Of a stretch of 9,063 bases of DNA, positions 1-4,491 are shown piece by piece. Made by a program: the position numbers and the translations under genes. The notes under the pieces were generated by a model. That model worked only from the letters and a program-made list of their open reading frames with translations, ran no database searches and was not told where the DNA came from. Each line of letters starts with the position of its first letter. The stretch's first letter is position 1. Source of the DNA: an uncultured Clostridia bacterium (lineage in GTDB: Bacteria; Bacillota_A; Clostridia; TANB77; CAG-508); the NCBI GenBank assembly GCA_947628465.1, contig CANQZZ010000051.1:1-9063 (forward strand), read 5' to 3'.

Positions 1-64
1 AATTTCTTAAACTTGCTGATTTTCCACTACCACTTTCTCCTAATATTAATACTGGTATTCCCAT
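1..64 (-). CDS. Phage P-loop ATP-binding protein, N-terminal fragment (partial)
   Basis: Only the first 21 codons are present; the gene runs off the left edge. The N-terminus reads MGIPVLILGESGSGKSASLR, with a Walker A motif GESGSGKS at residues 9-16 directly after a hydrophobic beta strand. This is how phage nucleotide-binding proteins of the AAA_24/Sak4-like recombination group begin. The ATG (62-64) has a strong AGGAGGGG ribosome binding site at 69-76 that overlaps the stop codon of the Gp157-family gene upstream, so the two are probably translationally coupled. Genes of this kind commonly follow Gp157 genes in siphovirus early regions and take part in recombination or replication. The ATPase call rests on the Walker A motif and is firm. 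The exact family is inferred because Walker B and everything downstream lie outside the window. Confidence 0.8.
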   Translation of the reverse strand, partial: MGIPVLILGESGSGKSASLRN

Positions 65-74
65 ATTTCCCCTC

Positions 75-578
75 CTATTTAATTCTTAAACTTGTTTTAT
101 CATCTATTATTCTTGCTCCTGGTATTAATTCTCCAGTTTCTTTAAAATGATTTTTTATTGCTGTTTTATCTATCTTTATTGTTATAACTTCTTGTTTAAA
201 TTTGTTTGGAACTTCATCTTCATTTTCTATTTCTACTGACATTGGGTTTTTAGTTATGCTTAATGTTCCTAACTCCGTATCCATTTTCGTTATTGCTAGA
301 CGTTCCATGTTTTCTTTTACATACTGTTTAAATTTATCTAAACTATTTTGTTCTGCTTTCTTTAAGTCTTGTAATCTTTTTATTTGTACGTCTATTGCAT
401 CTATTAAAGCTTCTTTGTTTTGTATATATCCTATTATGTTTGCACTTTTATTTTGTAACTCTAATGCTAATTCTTGTCCTAATTCGTTGTATTCTTCTTC
501 TGTTAGTTCTCCATTTTCTGCTTTATCCATTAATTCAACAAATTTATTCGTTATGTTGTATAAACTTAAATTATTCAC
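75..578 (-). CDS. Siphovirus Gp157-family protein
   Basis: The 167-aa product matches the layout of Siphovirus Gp157 proteins. An N-terminal helix (about 5-45) rich in Glu is followed by a long charged coiled coil (about 45-95), then the C-terminal signature: NPMSVEIENEDEVP near 111-124, a K-DKTAIK motif near 135-142, PGA near 153-155 and the terminal SLRIK. The length is typical for the family. The start is a GTG at 576-578, preceded by GGAAG at 586-590 with 7 nt spacing; a nearby ATG is out of frame and stops at once. Gp157 has been linked to phage resistance in Streptococcus thermophilus, but its biochemical role is unclear. It sits in the leftward early operon and its stop codon overlaps the ribosome binding site of the P-loop ATPase, which suggests a joint role in DNA recombination or replication. 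Confidence 0.9.
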   Translation of the reverse strand: MNNLSLYNITNKFVELMDKAENGELTEEEYNELGQELALELQNKSANIIGYIQNKEALIDAIDVQIKRLQDLKKAEQNSLDKFKQYVKENMERLAITKMDTELGTLSITKNPMSVEIENEDEVPNKFKQEVITIKIDKTAIKNHFKETGELIPGARIIDDKTSLRIK

Positions 579-639
579 TTGACATCTTCCTTTCTTTTTT
601 TTATAATAAATATAGTGAATTTATACTTAAATTCTATTT

Positions 640-674
640 AGAACTAGTTTTGATTTGATGGTTGAACTAGTTCT
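640..674. repeat. Inverted repeat, 10-bp arms, across a stop codon
   Basis: AGAACTAGTT (640-649) and AACTAGTTCT (665-674) are perfect inverted copies separated by 15 nt. The left arm covers the TAG stop (644-646) of the leftward coiled-coil gene. On the + strand the second arm is followed by CTTTTTTTT, giving the shape of an intrinsic terminator for rightward transcripts. On the - strand no T-run follows. The T-run also encodes the Lys-Lys-Arg codons near the C-terminus of the leftward protein, so coding need may explain it. Confidence 0.5.
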
Positions 675-877
675 CTTTTTTTTGCACTTAAATTATTTAC
701 TAAAAACTCTATGTTGTTTTCCAAATCTATTATTTTATTTCTGTCTCTAGAGCTGTTATTTAGTAACACAAGACAATCATTTGTTAAATAGCTGTTCTTT
801 GCTTTTTCATTTTGTAAATCTTCTTCTAAGCTATTAATTGTTCTTTTTAATGCTTTAATTAATCTTCTATTAAACAT
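644..877 (-). CDS. Small phage protein with predicted coiled coil, unknown function
   Basis: I do not recognise this 77-aa protein. I place the start at the ATG 875-877 because AGGAG at 886-890 is then 8 nt away. The in-frame GTG at 884-886 would add three residues but overlaps that ribosome binding site and cannot use it. The protein begins MFNRRLIKALKR, strongly basic, then runs as a nearly continuous charged helix with leucine and isoleucine spacing suited to a coiled coil (about residues 5-65), and ends in a polar tail QPSNQN. It has no membrane segment or catalytic motif. It is the third gene from the left edge in the leftward early operon, just upstream of the Gp157-family gene. Such short helical proteins are common and usually unnamed in phage early regions. 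Confidence 0.65.
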   Translation of the reverse strand: MFNRRLIKALKRTINSLEEDLQNEKAKNSYLTNDCLVLLNNSSRDRNKIIDLENNIEFLVNNLSAKKRELVQPSNQN

Positions 878-889
878 ATTTCTCACTCC

Positions 890-918
890 TTTCCTTTATT
901 TAAAATTTGGTATATAAT
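890..918 (+). promoter_or_regulatory. Possible promoter of the 64-aa membrane-protein gene
   Basis: A perfect -10 box TATAAT lies at 913-918, 25 bp before the ATG at 944. The best -35 at 17 bp spacing is TTTCCT (890-895), a poor match, so the promoter is only tentative. The start of the leftward gene at 877 lies just upstream. Confidence 0.35.
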
Positions 919-943
919 ATCCTCGAAAGTGAGGTTATTATTT

Positions 944-1138
944 ATGAACTCTAAACAGTATAGAGAACTATTTGATAAAGCTAAAACTCAAGATGAACGA
1001 GATAAAATTAATTTAAAATTTGAAAAATCTATTCATCGTAACAATCAGCTTAAAAAATTGAAGAACATATTGCCTATTCTTGACTTTTTTATTGCTATAT
1101 TTAGTGCCATTGTTGGTCTTATTGCTTTATTTAAGTAA
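944..1138 (+). CDS. Small single-pass membrane protein, unknown function, opposite to the operon
   Basis: This 64-aa protein is read rightward inside an otherwise leftward operon. I choose ATG 944 because GAGG at 931-934 is 9 nt upstream; the earlier in-frame GTG (929-931) overlaps that site. Residues 1-40 are highly charged and helical (MNSKQYRELFDKAKTQDERD...), and residues about 42-62 form one hydrophobic helix (ILPILDFFIAIFSAIVGLIAL) ending ALFK at the C-terminus. That gives a C-terminal membrane anchor with a cytoplasmic helix in front. Its last 12 bp overlap the end of a leftward 41-aa membrane-protein gene. Separate transcription against the lytic operon would fit lysogenic expression, for example superinfection exclusion, or a small toxin. 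I know no named family, and the function is open. Confidence 0.6.
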   Translation: MNSKQYRELFDKAKTQDERDKINLKFEKSIHRNNQLKKLKNILPILDFFIAIFSAIVGLIALFK

Positions 1139-1252
1139 TCTTACTATTAGTGCAGTTGTTGATATAATTAACGATAAAATACTTATTATATGTGTAACTA
1201 ATTGAAATTTTGTTATTTCAATCTTTGAATTGTTAGATTTTTCTTCTTCCAT
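1127..1252 (-). CDS. 41-aa single-pass membrane protein, unknown function
   Basis: This short gene has an ideal ribosome binding site, AGGAGG at 1258-1263, 5 nt before ATG 1250-1252. The product begins with a charged, polar stretch (MEEEKSNNSKIEITK) and then one hydrophobic helix of about 20 residues (LVTHIISILSLIISTTALIV, about 18-37), ending RLLK. It follows the 75-aa gene by 17 bp in the leftward operon, with the ribosome binding site 6 nt past that gene's stop, so it is almost certainly co-transcribed. Its final 12 bp overlap the rightward 64-aa membrane-protein gene tail to tail. No family is recognised. Tiny membrane proteins in phage early operons can be host-takeover, exclusion or holin-like factors, but nothing in the sequence decides between these. 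Confidence 0.6.
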   Translation of the reverse strand: MEEEKSNNSKIEITKFQLVTHIISILSLIISTTALIVRLLK

Positions 1253-1269
1253 TTCTTCCTCCTATCTAA

Positions 1270-1497
1270 TTACATTGTTTGGTCTTTAATTTTATTTAGA
1301 TAACTTAATGCGTTCTCACATTCTGCATTGGTTATCTTTTTTATGTCTTTTATATCTAGTTCTAAAAATTCTTTTGAATCTATTAAAGGACACATTGATA
1401 TATTTAAAATTTGATGTAATAAATTAGGTAATTCTATATATAGCAGTTTATGTTTTTTTATTTGTAATTCTTGTCTCTCTTTGTTTTCTTCTTCCAT
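1270..1497 (-). CDS. Hypothetical phage protein, 75 aa
   Basis: The protein is not recognised. It has a strong start: AGGAGG at 1503-1508, 5 nt before ATG 1495-1497. The sequence opens with a charged MEEENKERQELQIKKHK, continues with a leucine-rich segment (LLYIELPNLLHQIL, about 18-31), and finishes with an acidic/lysine-rich helical part containing NAECENALSYLNKIKD. There is no transmembrane helix and no known motif. Its first 14 bases (ATGGAAGAAGAAAA) and ribosome-site spacing are the same as those of the 41-aa gene downstream. The stop codon of the 45-aa gene upstream lies inside this gene's ribosome binding site, so translation is probably coupled. It is a member of the leftward early operon. 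Confidence 0.7.
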   Translation of the reverse strand: MEEENKERQELQIKKHKLLYIELPNLLHQILNISMCPLIDSKEFLELDIKDIKKITNAECENALSYLNKIKDQTM

Positions 1498-1506
1498 CTT
1501 ATCCTC

Positions 1507-1644
1507 CTAATAAAGTACAAATATTCCAGCTTTTATTAAAGCTATATCAAATATTACTGCCCATAATAATGATGCGAATGTACATTGTAATGCTGATATT
1601 ATTAATTCTTTTATCTTCTTTTTTTGTATTTTTCTCTTTTTCAT
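1507..1644 (-). CDS. 45-aa basic single-pass membrane protein, unknown function
   Basis: The 45-aa product has a strongly basic N-terminus (MKKRKIQKKKIKE) followed by a hydrophobic segment (about 14-45) with Cys21 and Trp28, broken by Asp33 and Lys38. It looks like a single-pass protein with the N-terminus inside. ATG 1642-1644 is preceded by AAGGAG at 1655-1660 with 10 nt spacing, and the ribosome site starts just after the stop of the excisionase-like gene. The TAG stop (1507-1509) overlaps the AGGAGG of the 75-aa gene, the same stop-in-ribosome-site linkage seen between the Gp157 and ATPase genes. That regular spacing supports a real gene despite the short length. No family is recognised. 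Confidence 0.55.
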   Translation of the reverse strand: MKKRKIQKKKIKELIISALQCTFASLLWAVIFDIALIKAGIFVLY

Positions 1645-1662
1645 TTGTTATTCACTCCTTTC

Positions 1663-1948
1663 CTAAACTACTCTGTTTAGTTCTAAATTAATTTTTCGCT
1701 TTTGAAAGTCTATATCCAATGTCTTACATTTTGCTTTTCTTTTAATTGGCTTAATTTGTAATATTTCTTGTGATAATTGTTTTTGTGTTTCTACAAATTC
1801 TCTTACATCTTTTACGTCAAATCTTATGTCTCTACTTCCGAACATGAAAACATTTCAAACCCTGTTTTATGAATTTGTATATTGTTCTATTGTCTTTCAC
1901 TTGGAAATATTCTTTTACTTGTTCTATTGTTAATAACTTTTCTTCCAT
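1663..1948 (-). pseudogene. Excisionase-type HTH protein, interrupted by a one-base frameshift
   Basis: Two overlapping frames together make one 94-aa excisionase-family HTH protein. The first part starts at ATG 1946-1948 (AAGGAG at 1955-1960, 6 nt spacing) and reads MEEKLLTIEQVKEYFQVKDN..., then RTIYKFIKQGLKCF, before hitting TAG at 1832-1834 after 38 codons. In the +1 frame the protein continues MFGSRDIRFDVKDVREFVETQ and on to the stop at 1663-1665. The pattern LLT-x5-EYF-x6-RTIYKFIKQGLKCF-x-GSRDIRF-x2-DVREFV is the standard excisionase winged-helix layout, with the break in the turn before the wing. The +1 frame is open only from 1854, so the shift must fall within 1832-1854, where a TTTTC run (1850-1846) lies. 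The choices are a disabling indel, a sequencing error in the T run, or real +1 frameshifting. Such proteins direct excision or regulate early phage genes, consistent with its place beside the control region. Confidence 0.75.
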
Positions 1949-1988
1949 GCTCGTCTCCTTTTTTGCATTGTAATATTAAAATTTTTAT

Positions 1989-2034
1989 TTCTTAAAAACG
2001 AAGTTTTTATTTGTCAATAGTTTTTTAAAAAAAA
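1989..2034 (-). promoter_or_regulatory. Leftward promoter and palindrome before the excisionase-like gene
   Basis: On the - strand an exact -35 TTGACA lies at 2017-2012. A T8A6 tract (2034-2021) sits 3 bp upstream of it and resembles an UP element. The best -10 at 17 bp is TAAGAA (1994-1989), which is weak. The spacer is filled by the perfect palindrome TAAAAAC-GAA-GTTTTTA (1993-2009), a candidate operator. The layout matches the promoter of the Cro-like gene at 2303-2330. The excisionase-like ATG lies about 40 bp downstream. Confidence 0.5.
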
Positions 2035-2044
2035 TATATCAGTA

Positions 2045-2269
2045 TTACTGAACTTTAAAGTTAAAAAATTTTTGTGGAGATTTTTTTAATATCTTTGATA
2101 TATTATTTATATTAGAAATCTTTGGTTCAGAAATACCATTTTCAATATTATAATATGTTACTTTGCTTTTAAAACCTAATAATTTCGACATATCAATAAT
2201 TGATAAGCCTTTTCTTTTTCTTTCATTTTTTAGTTCTTCTGTATATACATATTGACTGTATTTATTCAT
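2045..2269 (-). CDS. Cro-like XRE-family HTH transcriptional regulator
   Basis: This 74-aa protein consists of little more than one HTH_XRE domain, spanning about residues 12-66. LKNERKRKGLSIIDMSKLLGF forms helices 1-2, VTYYNIENGISEPK gives the recognition helix and the typical ENG-x-SEP turn, and ISNINNISKILKKSPQKFF closes the domain. ATG 2267-2269 has a full GGAGGTG ribosome site at 2274-2280. The gene is the first of the leftward early operon and diverges from the S24 repressor gene, the position held by Cro-type regulators in lambdoid and siphovirus lysogeny modules. It most likely binds the palindromes in its own promoter and competes with the repressor. The HTH fold is clear; the Cro role comes from position, not from demonstrated binding. 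Confidence 0.88.
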   Translation of the reverse strand: MNKYSQYVYTEELKNERKRKGLSIIDMSKLLGFKSKVTYYNIENGISEPKISNINNISKILKKSPQKFFNFKVQ

Positions 2270-2302
2270 TTTGCACCTCCTTTGTTTTGTTTTACTGTAC
2301 TT

Positions 2303-2330
2303 ATTATATCAGAACTTCTGAACTTGTCAA
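2303..2330 (-). promoter_or_regulatory. Main leftward early promoter (PL-like)
   Basis: On the - strand TTGACA (2330-2325) and TATAAT (2308-2303) are both perfect consensus with a 16-bp spacer. A T7A7 tract (2347-2334) lies 3 bp upstream of the -35 and could act as an UP element. The Cro-like ATG is about 34 bp downstream of the -10. This is the strongest promoter in the window and needs the overlapping operators to stay silent in a lysogen. Confidence 0.85.
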
Positions 2331-2332
2331 GT
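2309..2332. promoter_or_regulatory. Tandem palindromic operators on the leftward promoter
   Basis: Two perfect odd-length palindromes lie side by side: TCAGAA-C-TTCTGA (2309-2321), which exactly fills most of the promoter spacer, and ACTTG-T-CAAGT (2322-2332), which covers the -35 box. Binding at either would block RNA polymerase. The nearby S24 repressor and the Cro-like protein are the obvious candidates, although binding is inferred only from position and symmetry. Confidence 0.7.
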
Positions 2333-2401
2333 ATTTTTTTAAAAAAAGTTTTTCAAAAATGAACTTTTCTTAGAGACTGTATACAAAAAATTTTTTAATT
2401 G

Positions 2402-2430
2402 TTTACTTTTTCTGAACAATATGTTAAAAT
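2402..2430 (+). promoter_or_regulatory. Repressor-integrase promoter (PRM-like)
   Basis: A TGtTAAAAT extended -10 lies at 2422-2430, with TTTACT (2402-2407) as -35 at 17 bp spacing (4 of 6 matches). The spacer carries TCTGAAC (2411-2417), a half-site like those on the leftward promoter, and the small palindrome AACA-ATA-TGTT (2415-2425). The repressor could therefore control its own expression here. The repressor ATG is 20 bp downstream. Confidence 0.6.
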
Positions 2431-2449
2431 GTATTTGGGAGTGATTTCA

Positions 2450-3190
2450 ATGAATAATGATAAACCTCAAATTGCTGAACGTATAAAATTTTTAAGAAAA
2501 GAAAAAGGATACACTCAAGAGCAATTAGCTGAAATTTTAGGATTAAACGCAAAATCAAGTATTGCTAATTATGAAAGCGGTGCTAATTCTCCAAGCGATG
2601 ATATAAAAATAAAAATGTGTGAAATATTTAATTGTACTATAGATTATTTATTAGGCTTAACTAATATTCGTGAGCCCATTGAAGGTCTAAAATTAGATGG
2701 TTTCAATGATAATTATAAAAAAAACATATATGAACTATACGAATACATACAAAAACAAAAAAAAACAGATAAAGCTGAACTTATTTCTACTAAATATTAT
2801 ATGTGTCCTGTTTATGGTCACATTTCAGCAGGACAACCTAACTGGGCAGAAGAATGTATAGAAGGTCGTATTCCTATTGATTCAGCATTAATGAATATTA
2901 TCAACCCAGAGGAATGTTTTTTTCTAATAGTTAATGGAGAAAGTATGAACAAAGAAATAAAGAACGGTGCTTATGCTTTAATTAGAAAAACTGATTTTGT
3001 AGAAAACGGAGAAATTGCTGTAGTATTAGTTAATGGTAATGATGCTACACTTAAAAAATTTTCTAAACAAGGGGACTTAATAATATTAGAGCCTATGAGT
3101 AATGACCCTTCTTTTACTACACAAGTATATAATAAAGATACTGAAATAAAAGTAATTGGAAAATATATTGGTAAAATGGAGATGAAATAA
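2450..3190 (+). CDS. LexA/CI-type phage repressor (XRE HTH plus S24 self-cleaving domain)
   Basis: This 246-aa protein holds the element in the lysogenic state. Residues 5-68 form an XRE helix-turn-helix (IAERIKFLRKEKGYTQEQLA, then SSIANYESGANSPS); residues 80-115 are a linker; residues 118-243 are an S24 peptidase domain. The self-cleavage bond is probably Ala127-Gly128 in GHISAGQP, with catalytic Ser165 in NGESMN and Lys202 in ATLKKF. All three are present, so RecA-stimulated self-cleavage and SOS induction are expected. ATG 2450 is preferred over an upstream in-frame TTG at 2399 because GGGAG (2437-2441) lies 8 nt before it, and the extra 17 residues would come from promoter DNA. The stop TAA overlaps the integrase ATG (TAATG at 3188-3192), which links repressor and integrase production. 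It diverges from the Cro-like gene across a shared operator region. Confidence 0.93.
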   Translation: MNNDKPQIAERIKFLRKEKGYTQEQLAEILGLNAKSSIANYESGANSPSDDIKIKMCEIFNCTIDYLLGLTNIREPIEGLKLDGFNDNYKKNIYELYEYIQKQKKTDKAELISTKYYMCPVYGHISAGQPNWAEECIEGRIPIDSALMNIINPEECFFLIVNGESMNKEIKNGAYALIRKTDFVENGEIAVVLVNGNDATLKKFSKQGDLIILEPMSNDPSFTTQVYNKDTEIKVIGKYIGKMEMK

Positions 3191-4260
3191 TGGCAGGATA
3201 TAAAAGAGAAATAAGACCAGGAACTTGGCGATTTGAATATCAAGTTGACGGAGAGAAATATTCCAAAAATGTAAAAGCAAAAAATGATAAAGATGCTGAT
3301 AAAAAATTAGTCTTATTTGTTGCAGAAGTTGAAAAAGGTAAATATAGAAAAGATTCAGGACTTACATTCACAGAATTTGCTCAAATGTTTTTCGATAAAT
3401 ATGCAAATGATAATCTTTCTCCAACAACAGTAAGAGATTATAAGAATAGAATAAACAAATATATTGCTGATGAAATTGGAACTATTAAAATAAATAAACT
3501 TAAAAGGCTTCAAATTCAAGAATTAGCCAACAAATTAGTTAAGGAATATAATTTATCAAGTAAAACTGCAAAAAACGATATAGCACTAATTTCATCAATA
3601 TTAAACAAGGGAATTGAATGGGATTATTTAGATTATAATGTAGCTGACAAAATATCTATTCCTAAGAATTTAGAAAAGCAAAAAAAGAAAGTAGTCTTAT
3701 ACTCTTACGAAGAAATTAAAACATTTTTAGAAAAATTAGAACAGCTAGAAGATAAAGAATTACAAATTGCTATTTATACATCATTTTATACTGGTGCTAG
3801 ACGTGGTGAAGTAATGGCATTAACATTTAAAGATTTTGATTTTAAAAGAAATACCATTGATTTTAATAAAAACAGAGTTAATATTAAAGGAGGCACAACA
3901 GAAAAAGATATAAAAAATAGTAAAAATAGACAGTTCTATGTTCCAAAAAAATATATAACTAAAGTTGAGGAATATTACAATTATTTAGGTAAACCAAAGA
4001 AAGAAACAAAATTATTTAATATGCATCCTGACACATTATCTAATAATTTTAAAGAGTTTTTAAAAAATAATAGCTTAAGAGAAATAAATTTAAAAGATTT
4101 AAGAGCTTTAAACGAAAGCATATTAATAAATCAAGGCAGAGATATTGTTAGTACTTCAAAAAGATTAGGACATTTACCTTCTACTAGTGTAAATTATTAC
4201 TTAGATGAAATACCAGAAGAGGATAAAAAGGCAAGTGAAATTTTAGAAAACTTGTTTTAA
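3190..4260 (+). CDS. int: Tyrosine recombinase, phage-type integrase
   Basis: The 356-aa integrase has the full three-domain layout. Residues 1-55 are an arm-DNA-binding domain (GTWRFEYQVDGEKYSKNVKA, as in AP2-like integrase N-termini); about 58-150 are the SAM-like core-binding domain; about 168-345 are the catalytic domain. Visible catalytic positions are Arg204 (TGARRGEV), Lys242 in the beta hairpin (IKNSKNRQF), Arg305 (LKDLR), His328 (LGH) and the nucleophile Tyr337 (NYYLDE). The usual His three residues before Arg305 is Lys302, an uncommon but known variant. The ATG at 3190 overlaps the repressor stop, and GGAG (3178-3181) lies 8 nt upstream. The gene ends 80 bp from the 3' end of tRNA-fMet, the normal place for an integrase next to its attachment site. 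It should integrate and, with an excisionase, excise the element. Confidence 0.95.
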   Translation: MAGYKREIRPGTWRFEYQVDGEKYSKNVKAKNDKDADKKLVLFVAEVEKGKYRKDSGLTFTEFAQMFFDKYANDNLSPTTVRDYKNRINKYIADEIGTIKINKLKRLQIQELANKLVKEYNLSSKTAKNDIALISSILNKGIEWDYLDYNVADKISIPKNLEKQKKKVVLYSYEEIKTFLEKLEQLEDKELQIAIYTSFYTGARRGEVMALTFKDFDFKRNTIDFNKNRVNIKGGTTEKDIKNSKNRQFYVPKKYITKVEEYYNYLGKPKKETKLFNMHPDTLSNNFKEFLKNNSLREINLKDLRALNESILINQGRDIVSTSKRLGHLPSTSVNYYLDEIPEEDKKASEILENLF

Positions 4261-4274
4261 TTTTTACAATCTCG

Positions 4275-4295
4275 TTCGCCTAAATTTCGCCTAAA
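4275..4295. repeat. Direct repeat TTCGCCTAAA x2, candidate integrase arm-type sites
   Basis: TTCGCCTAAA occurs at 4275-4284 and again at 4286-4295, an 11-bp period of about one helical turn. It lies between the integrase stop and the tRNA attachment region. The integrase has an arm-binding N-terminal domain, and arm-type sites in related phages are short direct repeats in just this position. Binding is inferred from position. Confidence 0.6.
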
Positions 4296-4306
4296 GTCAA
4301 AAATAA

Positions 4307-4338
4307 ACTTCTAGCAAATTGCTGGAAGTCTTTATTTT
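4307..4338 (+). terminator. Intrinsic terminator after the integrase (bidirectional)
   Basis: A 10-bp stem, ACTTCTAGCA (4307-4316) with TGCTGGAAGT (4320-4329), closes an AAT loop with one G-T wobble. CTTTATTTT follows on the + strand. On the - strand the hairpin is followed by TTATTTTT, so it probably also ends the tRNA-fMet transcript. Because it lies on the element side of the tRNA, it would replace the tRNA gene's original downstream sequence. Confidence 0.85.
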
Positions 4339-4340
4339 AC

Positions 4341-4416
<76 letters not shown>

Positions 4417-4441
4417 ATATTTAATTTTTTCGTACTGTATT

Positions 4442-4470
4442 AGTATACTCTGCTTTTGCACATTTGTCAA
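4442..4470 (-). promoter_or_regulatory. Promoter of tRNA-fMet
   Basis: On the - strand TTGACA (4470-4465) and TATACT (4447-4442) are separated by exactly 17 bp. The tRNA 5' end is 25 bp beyond the -10, leaving a short leader to be trimmed by RNase P. The promoter is on the chromosomal side and is not affected by the insertion. Confidence 0.85.
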
Positions 4471-4491
4471 CACTTTAGCGAAAATTTATCC

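Noticed and set aside
202..658. Rightward open frames of 126 and 87 aa
   Set aside because: They are antisense to the Gp157-family gene, lack ribosome binding sites and resemble no protein; the leftward frame has a clear family match.
921..934. Hairpin CCTCG/TGAGG that would hide the ribosome site of the 64-aa gene
   Set aside because: The stem is five pairs with one wobble, and a transcript from the TATAAT at 913-918 would start near 925, leaving out the left arm.
1270..1948. A defence island or anti-CRISPR locus among the small genes next to the HTH genes
   Set aside because: Small phage proteins beside HTH regulators can be anti-CRISPRs, but none of these sequences has a recognisable match and the HTH genes fit a lysogeny switch, so I do not claim it.
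2971..3280. Leftward frames across the repressor-integrase junction
   Set aside because: They are antisense to two well-supported genes, with no ribosome site and compositions typical of reversed AT-rich coding DNA.
4474..4487. TTTAGCGAAAATTT, similar to the reverse complement of the TTCGCCTAAA repeat
   Set aside because: It lacks one G of the motif and lies on the chromosomal side behind the tRNA; the match is too weak to call an arm site.
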